DNA of 11,032 bases from Chthoniobacterales bacterium (GTDB lineage: Bacteria; Verrucomicrobiota; Verrucomicrobiia; Chthoniobacterales; UBA10450), in the NCBI GenBank assembly GCA_013695925.1, contig JACCZO010000435.1, positions 1-11,032 on the forward strand, written 5' to 3'. Both the position numbers and the translations under genes were made by a program. Of the stretch, positions 1 through 6,902 are shown piece after piece (position 1 is the stretch's first letter; each line of letters starts with the position of its first letter). A model generated the notes under the pieces. That model searched no databases. It saw only the letters and a list, made by a program, of their open reading frames with translations, and had not been told where the DNA came from.

Positions 1-1
1 A

Positions 2-1222
2 GCCCAGTATGTGGTCAAGATCCTGACCGGCGACCTGCGCATCGGCCTGCGGGAAGGCCTGGTCGAGGAAGCGATCGCGCGCGCCTTCGAAGTCTCGCTC
101 GATGAATTGAAGGAAGCCCACATGTTGCTGGGCGACATCGGGCAGACCGCGCTCCTCGCCGCCCGGCGCGAACTCGGTCGCGCCGAGCTGACCCTTTTTC
201 GCCCGATCAAATCCATGCTCGCCAGCCCGGAGCCGACCGCGGAAGCGATCTGGGCGCGGTTCGTGGGCGCGGCGCCTAACGAATCGATCGTTTACGTGGA
301 GGACAAGTTTGACGGCATCCGGGCCCAGCTGCATCTCGGCGCGGAGCGGGCGGAACTTTTCTCGCGTGACCTCCGCCGTGTCACCGGGCAATTCGACGAG
401 ATCGCGGAACGAGCTCGCGGTTTTACGGATGAGGTCATTCTCGATGGCGAGATCGTGGCCTTCGAGCACGGGAAGAAACTGACTTTTTTCGATCTGCAAA
501 AAAGGCTCGGGCGCAAGAGCGAGAGCGCCGATCTCTTCGACGCCCCGGCGGCTGACGTGCCGGTGGTTTACATCGCGTTCGATCTGCTCTGGCTGAATGG
601 CCGCTCGCTCCTGCGCTCGCCGCTGCGCGAGCGGCGCGAGCTGCTCCGCGGCGTAACGATGCCGCCGCAGTTCCAAGTCGCGGAAGTTTCGCCGGCCCGC
701 TCGGCCGACGAGATAGAGTCCGCCTTTGTGATGGCGCGGCGCCGTTTGAACGAAGGACTCATGATCAAGGACCCGGAGAGCCAATACACGCCGGGGCGGC
801 GCGGGCTCTCCTGGTTCAAGCTGAAGAAGGAACTGGCCACGCTCGACGTCGTGGTGGTGGCGGCCGAGTTGGGACACGGAAAACGCAATCATGTCCTGAG
901 CGATTACACCTTCGCGGTCTGGGATGAGGAGAGCGGCCAGTTGCTCCCGATCGGCAAGGCTTACAGCGGTCTGACGGATGTCGAGATTGCGGAGCTGACC
1001 GAGCATTTTCGCCGCAACACGATCCGCGATCGCGGGCGTTATCTCGAAGTGAAGCCGGACACGGTCCTGGAGATCGCCTTCGATTCGATCCAGCCAAGCA
1101 AACGGCACGCGAGCGGCCTCGCGCTCCGCTTCCCGCGAATCAAGGCGATCCGGCGCGACAAGACGCCGGACGCAATCGATACCCTCGCCTACGCGCGGAA
1201 GCTCGCCGCAGAGCGGTGGTAG
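2..1222 (+). CDS. ATP-dependent DNA ligase, C-terminal part (5' end outside window)
   Basis: Seals nicks in duplex DNA using ATP through an enzyme-AMP intermediate. The frame is open to the left edge, so the true start is missing; a GTG at 11 is internal. Counting from that GTG, residues 1-60 look like the end of the N-terminal DNA-binding domain. The adenylation domain follows, with the catalytic lysine motif KFDG (K99), SRD (118-120), DGEIVAF (145-151), EGLMIKD (248-254) and WFKLKKE (268-274). A C-terminal OB-fold region covers about 278-403. All nucleotidyltransferase motifs are present, so the enzyme is probably active. It is the archaeal/eukaryal-like ATP-dependent class, not the NAD-dependent LigA, which suggests a repair role. 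Bacterial relatives often lie beside an Lhr-type helicase, a nuclease and PdeM; those could only be on the unseen left side. The TAG stop lies inside a palindromic element. One CCTAACGA word lies inside the gene (275). Confidence 0.93.
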   Translation, partial: AQYVVKILTGDLRIGLREGLVEEAIARAFEVSLDELKEAHMLLGDIGQTALLAARRELGRAELTLFRPIKSMLASPEPTAEAIWARFVGAAPNESIVYVEDKFDGIRAQLHLGAERAELFSRDLRRVTGQFDEIAERARGFTDEVILDGEIVAFEHGKKLTFFDLQKRLGRKSESADLFDAPAADVPVVYIAFDLLWLNGRSLLRSPLRERRELLRGVTMPPQFQVAEVSPARSADEIESAFVMARRRLNEGLMIKDPESQYTPGRRGLSWFKLKKELATLDVVVVAAELGHGKRNHVLSDYTFAVWDEESGQLLPIGKAYSGLTDVEIAELTEHFRRNTIRDRGRYLEVKPDTVLEIAFDSIQPSKRHASGLALRFPRIKAIRRDKTPDAIDTLAYARKLAAERW

Positions 1223-1308
1223 CCGGGGGCGGGGACCCCGGCAGAGGTTGACGTTGCCAGAGGATTTTTCCCGCAATCGAAGCGGCCGGGGTCGGCGCCC
1301 CCGGCTAC
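1219..1308. repeat. REP-like pair of inverted palindromes between convergent genes
   Basis: Two 24-nt arms, 1219-1242 and 1285-1308, are inverted copies of each other with only two central mismatches, separated by 42 nt. Each arm is itself a small GC-rich hairpin (GCCGGGG paired with CCCCGGC-like sequence). The outer ends are GTAGCC and GGCTAC. The element lies between the ends of the convergent ligase and lipoprotein genes and includes the ligase TAG stop. This matches the usual position and architecture of REP/BIME elements, which can act as a transcription barrier or terminator and are spread by RAYT-type transposases. Whether it is repeated elsewhere in the genome cannot be seen here. Confidence 0.7.
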
Positions 1309-1326
1309 AATGGCGGTTTGGAATCG

Positions 1327-3159
1327 TTAGGGCTGTTGCGCTTCGGGCGTGGCGCCCTCGACCGGTTCGGGCGCTTCTTCGGTCTGGCCCGATGCGCGCT
1401 TATTCGCCTGCCGCTCGGCCCGTTTCTCGGCCCGCTTCGCCCGGCGTTTTTCCTCCGCGGTCATTTTTTTCTCTCCGGTCTCCGCGCTGGCGGAAGCGGC
1501 CGGCGTCGGCGTCTGAGCCTCCGCGGCCGGAGGCGTGACAGTCGCGGCTGGCGGTTTCGGCGTGGCGGCGGGCGAAGCTTCGGGACGGCCGGGCTTTTGG
1601 CCGCGACGCCCCTGCATTTTCTCCTGCCGCTCGGCCTGGCGTTGCGCCTGCGCTTCCTCCCGCTGCTTGCGCTGTGCTTCCTGCGCGGCGCGGGCCGCCT
1701 CGCGCCGATTGCGATCGGCTTCCTTGGGCGAAAAGACGTTCTCTGCCGGTAGAGGCGGAGTCGGGTCGGCCACCTCGACCGGGGTCACGGCCGCCGTGGC
1801 GGTCGGCTGGGGCCGATTATTCTTTCGGTCTGGCCGGGACGATGACGCTTCCGTGGGAGTCGGGCGCGGGCTCGCCGTCGGCGCGACGGTCGGGGGCGTA
1901 ATGGGAGCCGGCACTGGCGTTCCCAGCGGAGTGATACTCGCGGTCGGGAGGGTGGGTTTTCCCGGGCGGGCAACCTCGACGGGAGAGGCCGGCGGCGGCA
2001 CAGCGTTTCCCTGGTTGGGCCTAACGAACCGCTTCGGCGGCAGGTTGGGCGGCGGCGTTGCCTCGGACTGCATCTTGGCGCGGGCCTTCTGCGCCGCTTG
2101 CGCGTTTTCGATTCCCGCCCAGCCCCGTTCCGCGACTGGCTGTGCGATTGTCCGCGTGACCCGGGCCGGGCGCGTCGCCCGCTCCGCCTGGCGGAAATCA
2201 ACCGTCGGCAGCGCTACCACTTCGCCTTTGAAGACGGGGACATCGTTCGTCATGCCCTGCGTCCGCTCGAGCCGATAGCGCTCGATCGGTTGCCGGCTCT
2301 GTTTGCGGAGGTCGTCGTAGCTCGGCCCCTGGTCGACGATGACGGAGTTGTTGTAGACGATGTTCGTGATGTTGGTCGTCTGGTTGATGATCGTGACGTT
2401 GCGCTCGGTCGGGAGAATTTCGCGCGAAGTCAGCTTGCGGCCGAATTCGTTGGCCGGGACAAAGGCGTATTGGTCGGGACCGATATCGTAATAGTTGTCG
2501 GCCCAGTTCCGGATCCCGGTCTGCCGATCGAACTGCGCTTCGGGCGGCAGGGGCGCCCAGCCGACGTAGCCGCCGCCTTTGCGCCAGGAAACCCAGGCCG
2601 GAGCCCACTGTTCGCCCGGCACCCAGACCCAGCCGACGCTGCGCAGCCGAACCCAGCGCCCGTAGTGATAAGTGGCCCAGCCGAATTTCTCGTCCGAGAT
2701 CCAGGTCCAGCCGGCGTCGGTGTAAACCCAATGGCCGTTGGTATAGGGGCGCCAATCGCGGGCTTGGGTGGCCTGGCGCGGCTGGAAAACGTAGCCGTAA
2801 TCGCTCGTCTCCATCCAGTCGCCGTAGGGATCCAGTTTGCGATAGAAAATGGAATAGGAACCGGTCTCGGCCGCTGGCGCGGAGGCGCGCGCGGGAGAGG
2901 AAGCGGGTTCGTTAGGCGCGGCGGTGGCGGTGGCGGAGGGACGTTTTTGAGCGGCGGCAAGGGCGTTGATGCGCTCCTCGAGCGCGGCCTGGCGCTCGGC
3001 CATCTTTTGCCGGTCGTCCGCCTGGCGCTCGGCGTTGACGCGCTCCTGCACCTGGCGCTCGATCTCGGCGTTGCGTTCCGCGTCGGTCTGTTGTTTTTGG
3101 CAGGCGCCCGCGCCAAGGGCAAGGGCGGCGAGGAGCGGAAGGAGTAAATTTCTCTTCAT
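1327..3159 (-). CDS. DUF6600-type Trp-rich lipoprotein with charged, proline-rich tails
   Basis: Predicted 610-aa envelope lipoprotein of unknown function. The ATG at 3157-3159 was chosen because it begins a clear lipoprotein signal (MKRN, a hydrophobic stretch, then Cys20 after Ala-Gly-Ala); the frame extends 61 codons further upstream without signal-like sequence. Residues 25-72 are a Glu/Arg/Gln-rich, probably coiled-coil helix. A Pro/Ala linker follows. Residues about 105-205 form the conserved core, rich in Trp, Tyr and Gly, with repeated GxW, GWxW and YHYGRW patterns and GYVGWAPLPP near its end, as in the DUF6600 family. An Asn-rich stretch (NVTIINQTTNITN) lies near 254-266. The C-terminal half is low-complexity: Pro/Thr/Ala segments and two very basic Lys/Arg/Glu helices near the end. 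The TAA stop falls inside a CCTAACGA word. No Shine-Dalgarno sequence is visible. The role may be structural or at the cell surface; this is inference. Confidence 0.85.
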   Translation of the reverse strand: MKRNLLLPLLAALALGAGACQKQQTDAERNAEIERQVQERVNAERQADDRQKMAERQAALEERINALAAAQKRPSATATAAPNEPASSPARASAPAAETGSYSIFYRKLDPYGDWMETSDYGYVFQPRQATQARDWRPYTNGHWVYTDAGWTWISDEKFGWATYHYGRWVRLRSVGWVWVPGEQWAPAWVSWRKGGGYVGWAPLPPEAQFDRQTGIRNWADNYYDIGPDQYAFVPANEFGRKLTSREILPTERNVTIINQTTNITNIVYNNSVIVDQGPSYDDLRKQSRQPIERYRLERTQGMTNDVPVFKGEVVALPTVDFRQAERATRPARVTRTIAQPVAERGWAGIENAQAAQKARAKMQSEATPPPNLPPKRFVRPNQGNAVPPPASPVEVARPGKPTLPTASITPLGTPVPAPITPPTVAPTASPRPTPTEASSSRPDRKNNRPQPTATAAVTPVEVADPTPPLPAENVFSPKEADRNRREAARAAQEAQRKQREEAQAQRQAERQEKMQGRRGQKPGRPEASPAATPKPPAATVTPPAAEAQTPTPAASASAETGEKKMTAEEKRRAKRAEKRAERQANKRASGQTEEAPEPVEGATPEAQQP

Positions 3160-3220
3160 AAGATAGTGAGACCAAAACAGCCTCAGGTTATTCGAAACAA
3201 ATCGGTGGTTTGCGAGTTTG

Positions 3221-3427
3221 TTAGTCTTCGTTAGGGGAGGGAGCGGGCGAGACGGCAGGCGCAGGAACGATCGTGAAGGTCTCGGTCTGCGGACGCCGGG
3301 AATGCTGCCATTGTCCATAGCCCGCGAGGAGGGCGAAAACAACCAGGATGCCGAGCATGACCTTTAGGCCGCTGGCTGGTGCGCGGGTCGCACCGGGCGG
3401 GCGCGCGGGTGGTCCGGGTAATTCCAT
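3221..3427 (-). CDS. Small single-pass membrane protein, 68 aa, hypothetical
   Basis: I do not recognise the family. The N-terminus is proline-rich (about residues 1-20). One hydrophobic segment at about 23-41 (VMLGILVVFALLAGYGQW) is followed by a basic stretch (HSRRP) and a Pro/Ala-rich tail, so it is probably anchored in the inner membrane. It lies 61 nt upstream of the DUF6600-type lipoprotein on the same strand and may be cotranscribed with it. The ATG at 3425-3427 is only 5 nt from a possible -10 box, so it may be leaderless. An alternative ATG at 3356-3358 follows an AAAGG sequence and would start directly at the membrane segment. A CCTAACGA word is six bases from the stop. It could be a chance frame, but the clean membrane segment argues for a real gene. 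Confidence 0.6.
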   Translation of the reverse strand: MELPGPPARPPGATRAPASGLKVMLGILVVFALLAGYGQWQHSRRPQTETFTIVPAPAVSPAPSPNED

Positions 3428-3432
3428 CGAAG

Positions 3433-3461
3433 AGTATCCGGTGGGGCGGGACCGGTCGCAA
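3433..3461 (-). promoter_or_regulatory. Candidate sigma70-type promoter, possibly leaderless
   Basis: On the minus strand TTGCGA (3461-3456), a 17-nt spacer and GATACT (3438-3433) each match four of six consensus bases at ideal spacing. The ATG of the 68-aa membrane protein lies 5 nt beyond the -10 box, so the transcript would begin at or near the start codon. This rests on pattern matching only. Confidence 0.3.
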
Positions 3462-3503
3462 ACCGCATGCTTCTTTTCGTAATCGGAATCTGTTTTTACG
3501 GTT

Positions 3504-3566
<63 letters not shown>

Positions 3567-3580
3567 AGATGGGGAGGGCG

Positions 3581-4195
3581 TTATTCGAGATGGAGCGCGG
3601 CGATAGCGTCCATTACTCGTTGGGCCAGCCGCGGGTAAACTTCGCGTCCGTTCCCTTCGACGTCGGCTGCAGTGAAGCGGATTGCTTCGCCGACGACAAT
3701 TGTGACCGGGCAAAAACGTAGTTTGCCGCCGCCGCGAGGCAGCGCTTCGTGCGCGCCGAAGATTCGCAGCGGCACGACCGGGGCGAGCGTTTTGGCGATG
3801 ACGAGGCCGATTCCCGGCTGGGGTGGCTGGAGCTGGCCGTCGAGAGTGCGAGAGCCCTCCGGAAAAAACAGAGCGCAATGATTCGCCCGCAGGATGCGGA
3901 TGATTGCCTTGAGCGCATTGCGATCGCCGCCCTCCTGGTCGACCGGGATGACGTTTAGCCTGGGCAACAGCCAGCCGAGAACCGGAACGTCGAGGAGCGA
4001 TTTACGGGCGAGAAAATAAATGGCGCGCCGGCAGCCAATGCCGGCAAAAGGCGGATCGAGATAACTTTCGTGGTTCATGGCCAGGATGACCGGTCCTTCC
4101 TGGATGAGGCGGTCGCGATGGAGGACGCGAAAACGAAAGAAGACCCGCGCGATCAGCCGGGTGAGATGATAGAACGTGAAATACCAGGGGTTCAC
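3581..4195 (-). CDS. plsC: 1-acyl-sn-glycerol-3-phosphate acyltransferase (PlsC family)
   Basis: Transfers a fatty acyl group to lysophosphatidic acid to make phosphatidic acid, the precursor of membrane phospholipids, at the inner face of the cytoplasmic membrane. The 204-aa length fits the short bacterial form. Visible motifs are NHESYLD (41-47), which is the HX4D catalytic motif with H42 and D47; FPEGSRT (111-117) for phosphate binding; and VPLRIFG (141-147). The N-terminus (WYFTFYHLTRLIARVFFRFRV) is amphipathic and could dock on the membrane. The start is GTG at 4193-4195, overlapping the cmk TGA stop as GTGA, which implies translational coupling. An aroA-cmk-plsC order is also seen in other bacteria, often leading on to ispH and rpsA; here neither follows. 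Confidence 0.92.
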   Translation of the reverse strand: MNPWYFTFYHLTRLIARVFFRFRVLHRDRLIQEGPVILAMNHESYLDPPFAGIGCRRAIYFLARKSLLDVPVLGWLLPRLNVIPVDQEGGDRNALKAIIRILRANHCALFFPEGSRTLDGQLQPPQPGIGLVIAKTLAPVVPLRIFGAHEALPRGGGKLRFCPVTIVVGEAIRFTAADVEGNGREVYPRLAQRVMDAIAALHLE

Positions 4196-4854
4196 CGCGA
4201 GATCGTGAGGCCCTTCAGTTTGAGACGGCCAATGATCTCTCCGACCACGCCGTCGATCGTTAGGTTCGAGCTGTCGATGACGTGCGCGTCCTCCGCGATG
4301 ACGAGGGGCGAAGCGCGACGTGAGGAATCCGCTTCGTCGCGCGCGGTAATGCGATCGCGTTGGCCCTGGGCCTCGCGCCGCCGAAGACGAATGTCGGGTG
4401 AAGCGTCGATATAGAATTTGAAGGGCGTGTCCGGAAAAACGACCGAGCCGATATCACGGCCTTCCATCACGAGATCGTTAGTCGCGGCATAGCGCCGGAG
4501 GTGGTCGACCAAAATCTCACGGACCCGCGGGACGCTGCTGACGAGGGAGACATTTTCGTTGACACGGTCCTCCCGCAGGAACGGCTCGGGATCGATGCCA
4601 TCGATCAACATGAGGGAATCGCGCTCCCGCAATTGACACGAGATCGGGGCGTGCTCGGCCAGTTCCTCGATCGCGGCGGCATCTGTCGCCGGAATGCCGC
4701 GCTCCAGAACGAGCCACGTCATGGCGCGATACATGGCGCCGGAATTGACGTAAACAAATCCCAGCCGGCGGGCCAGCTCACGGGCGACGCTGCTTTTGCC
4801 GGAGGCGGCCGGGCCGTCGATCGCGATGATTCTGTGCGCGGTGCCGGAGTTCAT
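4192..4854 (-). CDS. cmk: (d)CMP kinase
   Basis: Phosphorylates CMP and dCMP to the diphosphates using ATP, in the pyrimidine nucleotide salvage and supply pathway of the cytoplasm. The 220-aa length is typical. The P-loop GPAASGKS is at residues 14-21, followed by the NSGAMYRA substrate-site motif (37-44), the EGRDIGSVVFPD motif (131-142), the RLRRREAQ LID-type segment (156-163) and the RDEADSSRRASPL motif (172-184) that contacts CMP in this family. The ATG lies 22 nt after the aroA stop, and the gene overlaps plsC by 4 nt, so all three genes are probably one transcript. No Shine-Dalgarno sequence is seen before the ATG. A CCTAACGA word lies inside the gene near its end, encoding part of Asn-Leu-Thr-Ile. 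Confidence 0.95.
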   Translation of the reverse strand: MNSGTAHRIIAIDGPAASGKSSVARELARRLGFVYVNSGAMYRAMTWLVLERGIPATDAAAIEELAEHAPISCQLRERDSLMLIDGIDPEPFLREDRVNENVSLVSSVPRVREILVDHLRRYAATNDLVMEGRDIGSVVFPDTPFKFYIDASPDIRLRRREAQGQRDRITARDEADSSRRASPLVIAEDAHVIDSSNLTIDGVVGEIIGRLKLKGLTISR

Positions 4855-4876
4855 CGCGAGACCGGCGCCGGAGCGG

Positions 4877-6226
4877 CTAATCTTCCTCCGGACGGGTGTG
4901 GGAAAGACTGATGACGCGCGTGGTGGCCCGAAAACCTTTTGGGTTGACCAGTTCGCTCAAGGTTTTTTCGAAACCGGGATAGGAGGTCGCGACGCAATCC
5001 ACATCCTGAATGACGGTCTCGCCTTCCGCGAACATGCCGGCGACGGCGAAGGCCATCGCGATGCGGTGATCGCCAAAACTGGAAAGGCGCGCGCCATGGA
5101 GCGGGGCGCGGCCATGGATTTCGAGTCCGTCGCTCAGCTCAACTACCTGTGCTCCCATCGAGCGCAAATTGTGCGCGATGGCGGCGATCCGGTCGGTTTC
5201 CTTGACCCGCAATTCCTGGGCGTGACGGATCATGGTGGTGCCGTGGGCAAGCGCGCCGGCCACGGCGAGAATCGGCAGCTCATCGATCAGGCGCGGCACT
5301 TCCTTGCCCTGAATAACGGTTGCCTTGAGATGCGCTCCGGTGATCTCGACAATCCCGCGCGGTTCCACCTGGTCGACGTCTTCGATCGCTTCGCGCACCT
5401 GCGCGCCCATCCGCACGAGCACGCCGAGCAGGCCTGTGCGGGTTTCGTTCAGACCGACGTCCCGCACCAGAACGTGACCGCCGGGTTGGGCGGCCGCGGC
5501 CACCAGCCAGAAGGCGGCGGAAGAAATGTCGCCCGGGATGCTGAAGTCGCGCGATTCCGGAACGTGATCTCCGAAAACGCTCACTCCGTGCTCGTCCTTG
5601 TGAGTGCGGACGAGAAAATATTTGAGCATCAGCTCGGTGTGATTGCGGGTCCCGACCGGTTCCTGGACGGTGGTTTTTCCCTTCGCGAAAAGACCGGCGA
5701 AAAGAAGCGCGCTCTTCAACTGCGCGCTTGCCACCGGGGTGGTGTATTTGATGCCGTGCAAGGGAGCCCCTTCGATGCGCAAGGGCGGGGTCTCGTTCTT
5801 TCCCCCGGCTTCGATCTTAGCGCCCATCAGGCGGAGCGGCTCGATGATCCGCCCCATCGGGCGGGCAGAAAGGGAACCATCACCGACCAGTTGACTGGAA
5901 AAAGGTTGCCCGGCCAGAAGCCCGGCGAGAAGTCGCATGGTGGTGCCGGAATTGCCGCAATTAATTTCCTCCTTGGGCGCGCTCAACTTTCGCCGCTTGC
6001 CATGAACGATGAGGACCTCGGGCTCGGGCTGCTCGATTTTAATCCCGAGCGCGCGCATCGCCACAATCGTGTTCAGGCAATCGGCGCTGGCCGAAAAACC
6101 GCGCAGGACACAAGGCCCGTTGGCGAGCGAAGCAATCATGACCGCGCGGTGGGAAATGCTCTTGTCGCCGGAGACGTTGATCTCGGCCTCGATGCGCGGC
6201 GCGCGTTTTATCCGAATCTCATCCAT
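4877..6226 (-). CDS. aroA: 3-phosphoshikimate 1-carboxyvinyltransferase (EPSP synthase), class II signatures
   Basis: Joins phosphoenolpyruvate and shikimate-3-phosphate to make EPSP, the sixth step of the shikimate pathway. The protein has 449 aa and is complete. Motifs seen: GDKSISHR (20-27), NSGTTMR (92-98), ARPMGR (121-126), SAQLK (167-171), RNHTE (194-198), PGDISSAAF (231-239), NETR (260-263), DELP (315-318) and RVKETDR (340-346). SAQxK, RxHxE, GDKS and NxTR together are the signature proposed for class II enzymes, the group that includes glyphosate-tolerant forms. The PEP-site loop has Gly in NSGT, not the Ala found in the well-known CP4 enzyme, so tolerance cannot be predicted. It is the first gene of the aroA-cmk-plsC operon. 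A weak promoter guess is TTGACC at 6269-6264 with a poor -10. Confidence 0.96.
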   Translation of the reverse strand: MDEIRIKRAPRIEAEINVSGDKSISHRAVMIASLANGPCVLRGFSASADCLNTIVAMRALGIKIEQPEPEVLIVHGKRRKLSAPKEEINCGNSGTTMRLLAGLLAGQPFSSQLVGDGSLSARPMGRIIEPLRLMGAKIEAGGKNETPPLRIEGAPLHGIKYTTPVASAQLKSALLFAGLFAKGKTTVQEPVGTRNHTELMLKYFLVRTHKDEHGVSVFGDHVPESRDFSIPGDISSAAFWLVAAAAQPGGHVLVRDVGLNETRTGLLGVLVRMGAQVREAIEDVDQVEPRGIVEITGAHLKATVIQGKEVPRLIDELPILAVAGALAHGTTMIRHAQELRVKETDRIAAIAHNLRSMGAQVVELSDGLEIHGRAPLHGARLSSFGDHRIAMAFAVAGMFAEGETVIQDVDCVATSYPGFEKTLSELVNPKGFRATTRVISLSHTRPEED

Positions 6227-6370
6227 GATCTAAAAGTCTTTGGATTCTGGAATTTGAGATAGAGAGGTCAAGTTTTCTGCGCGCCCAAGTTGCGCCGAAA
6301 TGTCCAGCACCGCCCGCGCGGCACGGGCGCGGTCGCCTGACAGAAAGTTCCGGCAGCAAATGCCGCCTCG
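6227..6370. other. Intergenic region upstream of aroA
   Basis: This 144-nt gap lies between the end of the small lipoprotein gene and the start of aroA. It holds a GC-only hairpin (CGCCCG 6311-6316 with CGGGCG 6324-6329) that lacks a T-tract, so I do not call it a terminator. It presumably carries the aroA operon promoter. No small gene is convincing here. Confidence 0.4.
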
Positions 6371-6383
6371 TTAGGGGACGAGG
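6366..6383 (-). repeat. Hairpin at a gene end built on the CCTAACGA word
   Basis: CCTCGT (6366-6371) and ACGAGG (6378-6383) are perfect inverted repeats with a 6-nt loop. They straddle the TAA stop of the small lipoprotein gene. The stop codon is the TAA of the minus-strand word CCTAACGA (6375-6368). There is no T-tract, so a termination role is uncertain. Confidence 0.5.
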
Positions 6384-6760
6384 AAAATCTTGTTCGAGTA
6401 CGGGTCGCGTACTTCTGTCCCGGGCGGGAAGCCGCGGACGTCGACGTAGCCCTGGTCAGGCGCGTACGGGCTGGTGACAAACCCGGGCTTGCTGGGAACC
6501 GGGATGCCGTAAGGAATGTCGCCCCGGGTCGGTTTGACCTCGGCGGCCGGCGCAGTTGTCTCCGGCGGCGGGGTCTGCATGCCGTAGTCCGGCGGCGGCG
6601 GCGGCGTCGCTTGTTCGAATGGCTGCTGGACCGGCGGGTATTGCGTCTCGGGCGCAATCGGATAGGAGGCGGACCGCTGACGGCGCGGTGGCGGCTCCGG
6701 CTCCGTGCAGGCAGTGATAAAGAGGGCAGTGAAAAGGGCGAGCGAGATCGATGGTTTCAT
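6371..6760 (-). CDS. Small proline-rich lipoprotein, hypothetical
   Basis: Predicted 129-aa lipoprotein of unknown function. The ATG at 6758-6760 begins a standard lipoprotein signal peptide (MKPS, hydrophobic core, Ile-Thr-Ala then Cys18); the frame continues 56 codons further upstream but without signal features. Residues about 20-78 are low-complexity Pro/Gln/Glu/Thr and probably form an extended linker. Residues 80-129 are a compact, conserved-looking C-terminal block containing KPGFVTSPYAP, YVDVRGFPPGTEV and a final KIFLVP. The pattern resembles a small beta-structured envelope domain, but I cannot name a family. It is divergent from the receiver-PP2C gene and has its own likely promoter. 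Its TAA stop lies in a CCTAACGA word. Confidence 0.8.
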   Translation of the reverse strand: MKPSISLALFTALFITACTEPEPPPRRQRSASYPIAPETQYPPVQQPFEQATPPPPPDYGMQTPPPETTAPAAEVKPTRGDIPYGIPVPSKPGFVTSPYAPDQGYVDVRGFPPGTEVRDPYSNKIFLVP

Positions 6761-6788
6761 AAAGCGGAGCCTTGGACGATGTGTCCCG

Positions 6789-6817
6789 TTTTGTAGTTCA
6801 TTCGATTGCGAGTGACA
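6789..6817 (-). promoter_or_regulatory. Candidate sigma70-type promoter of the small lipoprotein
   Basis: On the minus strand TTGTCA (6817-6812) matches the -35 consensus at five of six bases, then a 17-nt spacer, then TACAAA (6794-6789) matches the -10 at four of six. Transcription would start near 6782, leaving a leader of about 20 nt before the ATG at 6760. This is the best promoter match I found in the window. Confidence 0.5.
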
Positions 6818-6902
6818 AAGTTTATTTGCAGCGGCTGACCTGCCAATTGCGATTTCAAACAAAAATGCGAATGCCCGCTGCCGAGATTCCGAATCTAAAA
6901 AG

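Noticed and set aside
2098..3147. A 349-codon open frame on the plus strand
   Set aside because: It is the shadow of the DUF6600-type lipoprotein gene, produced by high GC content.
4470..4477. TCGTTAGT as a further octamer copy
   Set aside because: It differs at the last base (ACTAACGA in reverse) and lies in coding sequence, so I did not count it.
4796..6262. A 488-codon open frame on the plus strand
   Set aside because: It lies antisense to aroA and the start of cmk, and its translation has no domain-like pattern, while the minus frames match known enzymes throughout.
6311..6329. GC hairpin as terminator of the small lipoprotein gene
   Set aside because: The stem is only 6 bp and there is no T-tract on the minus strand.
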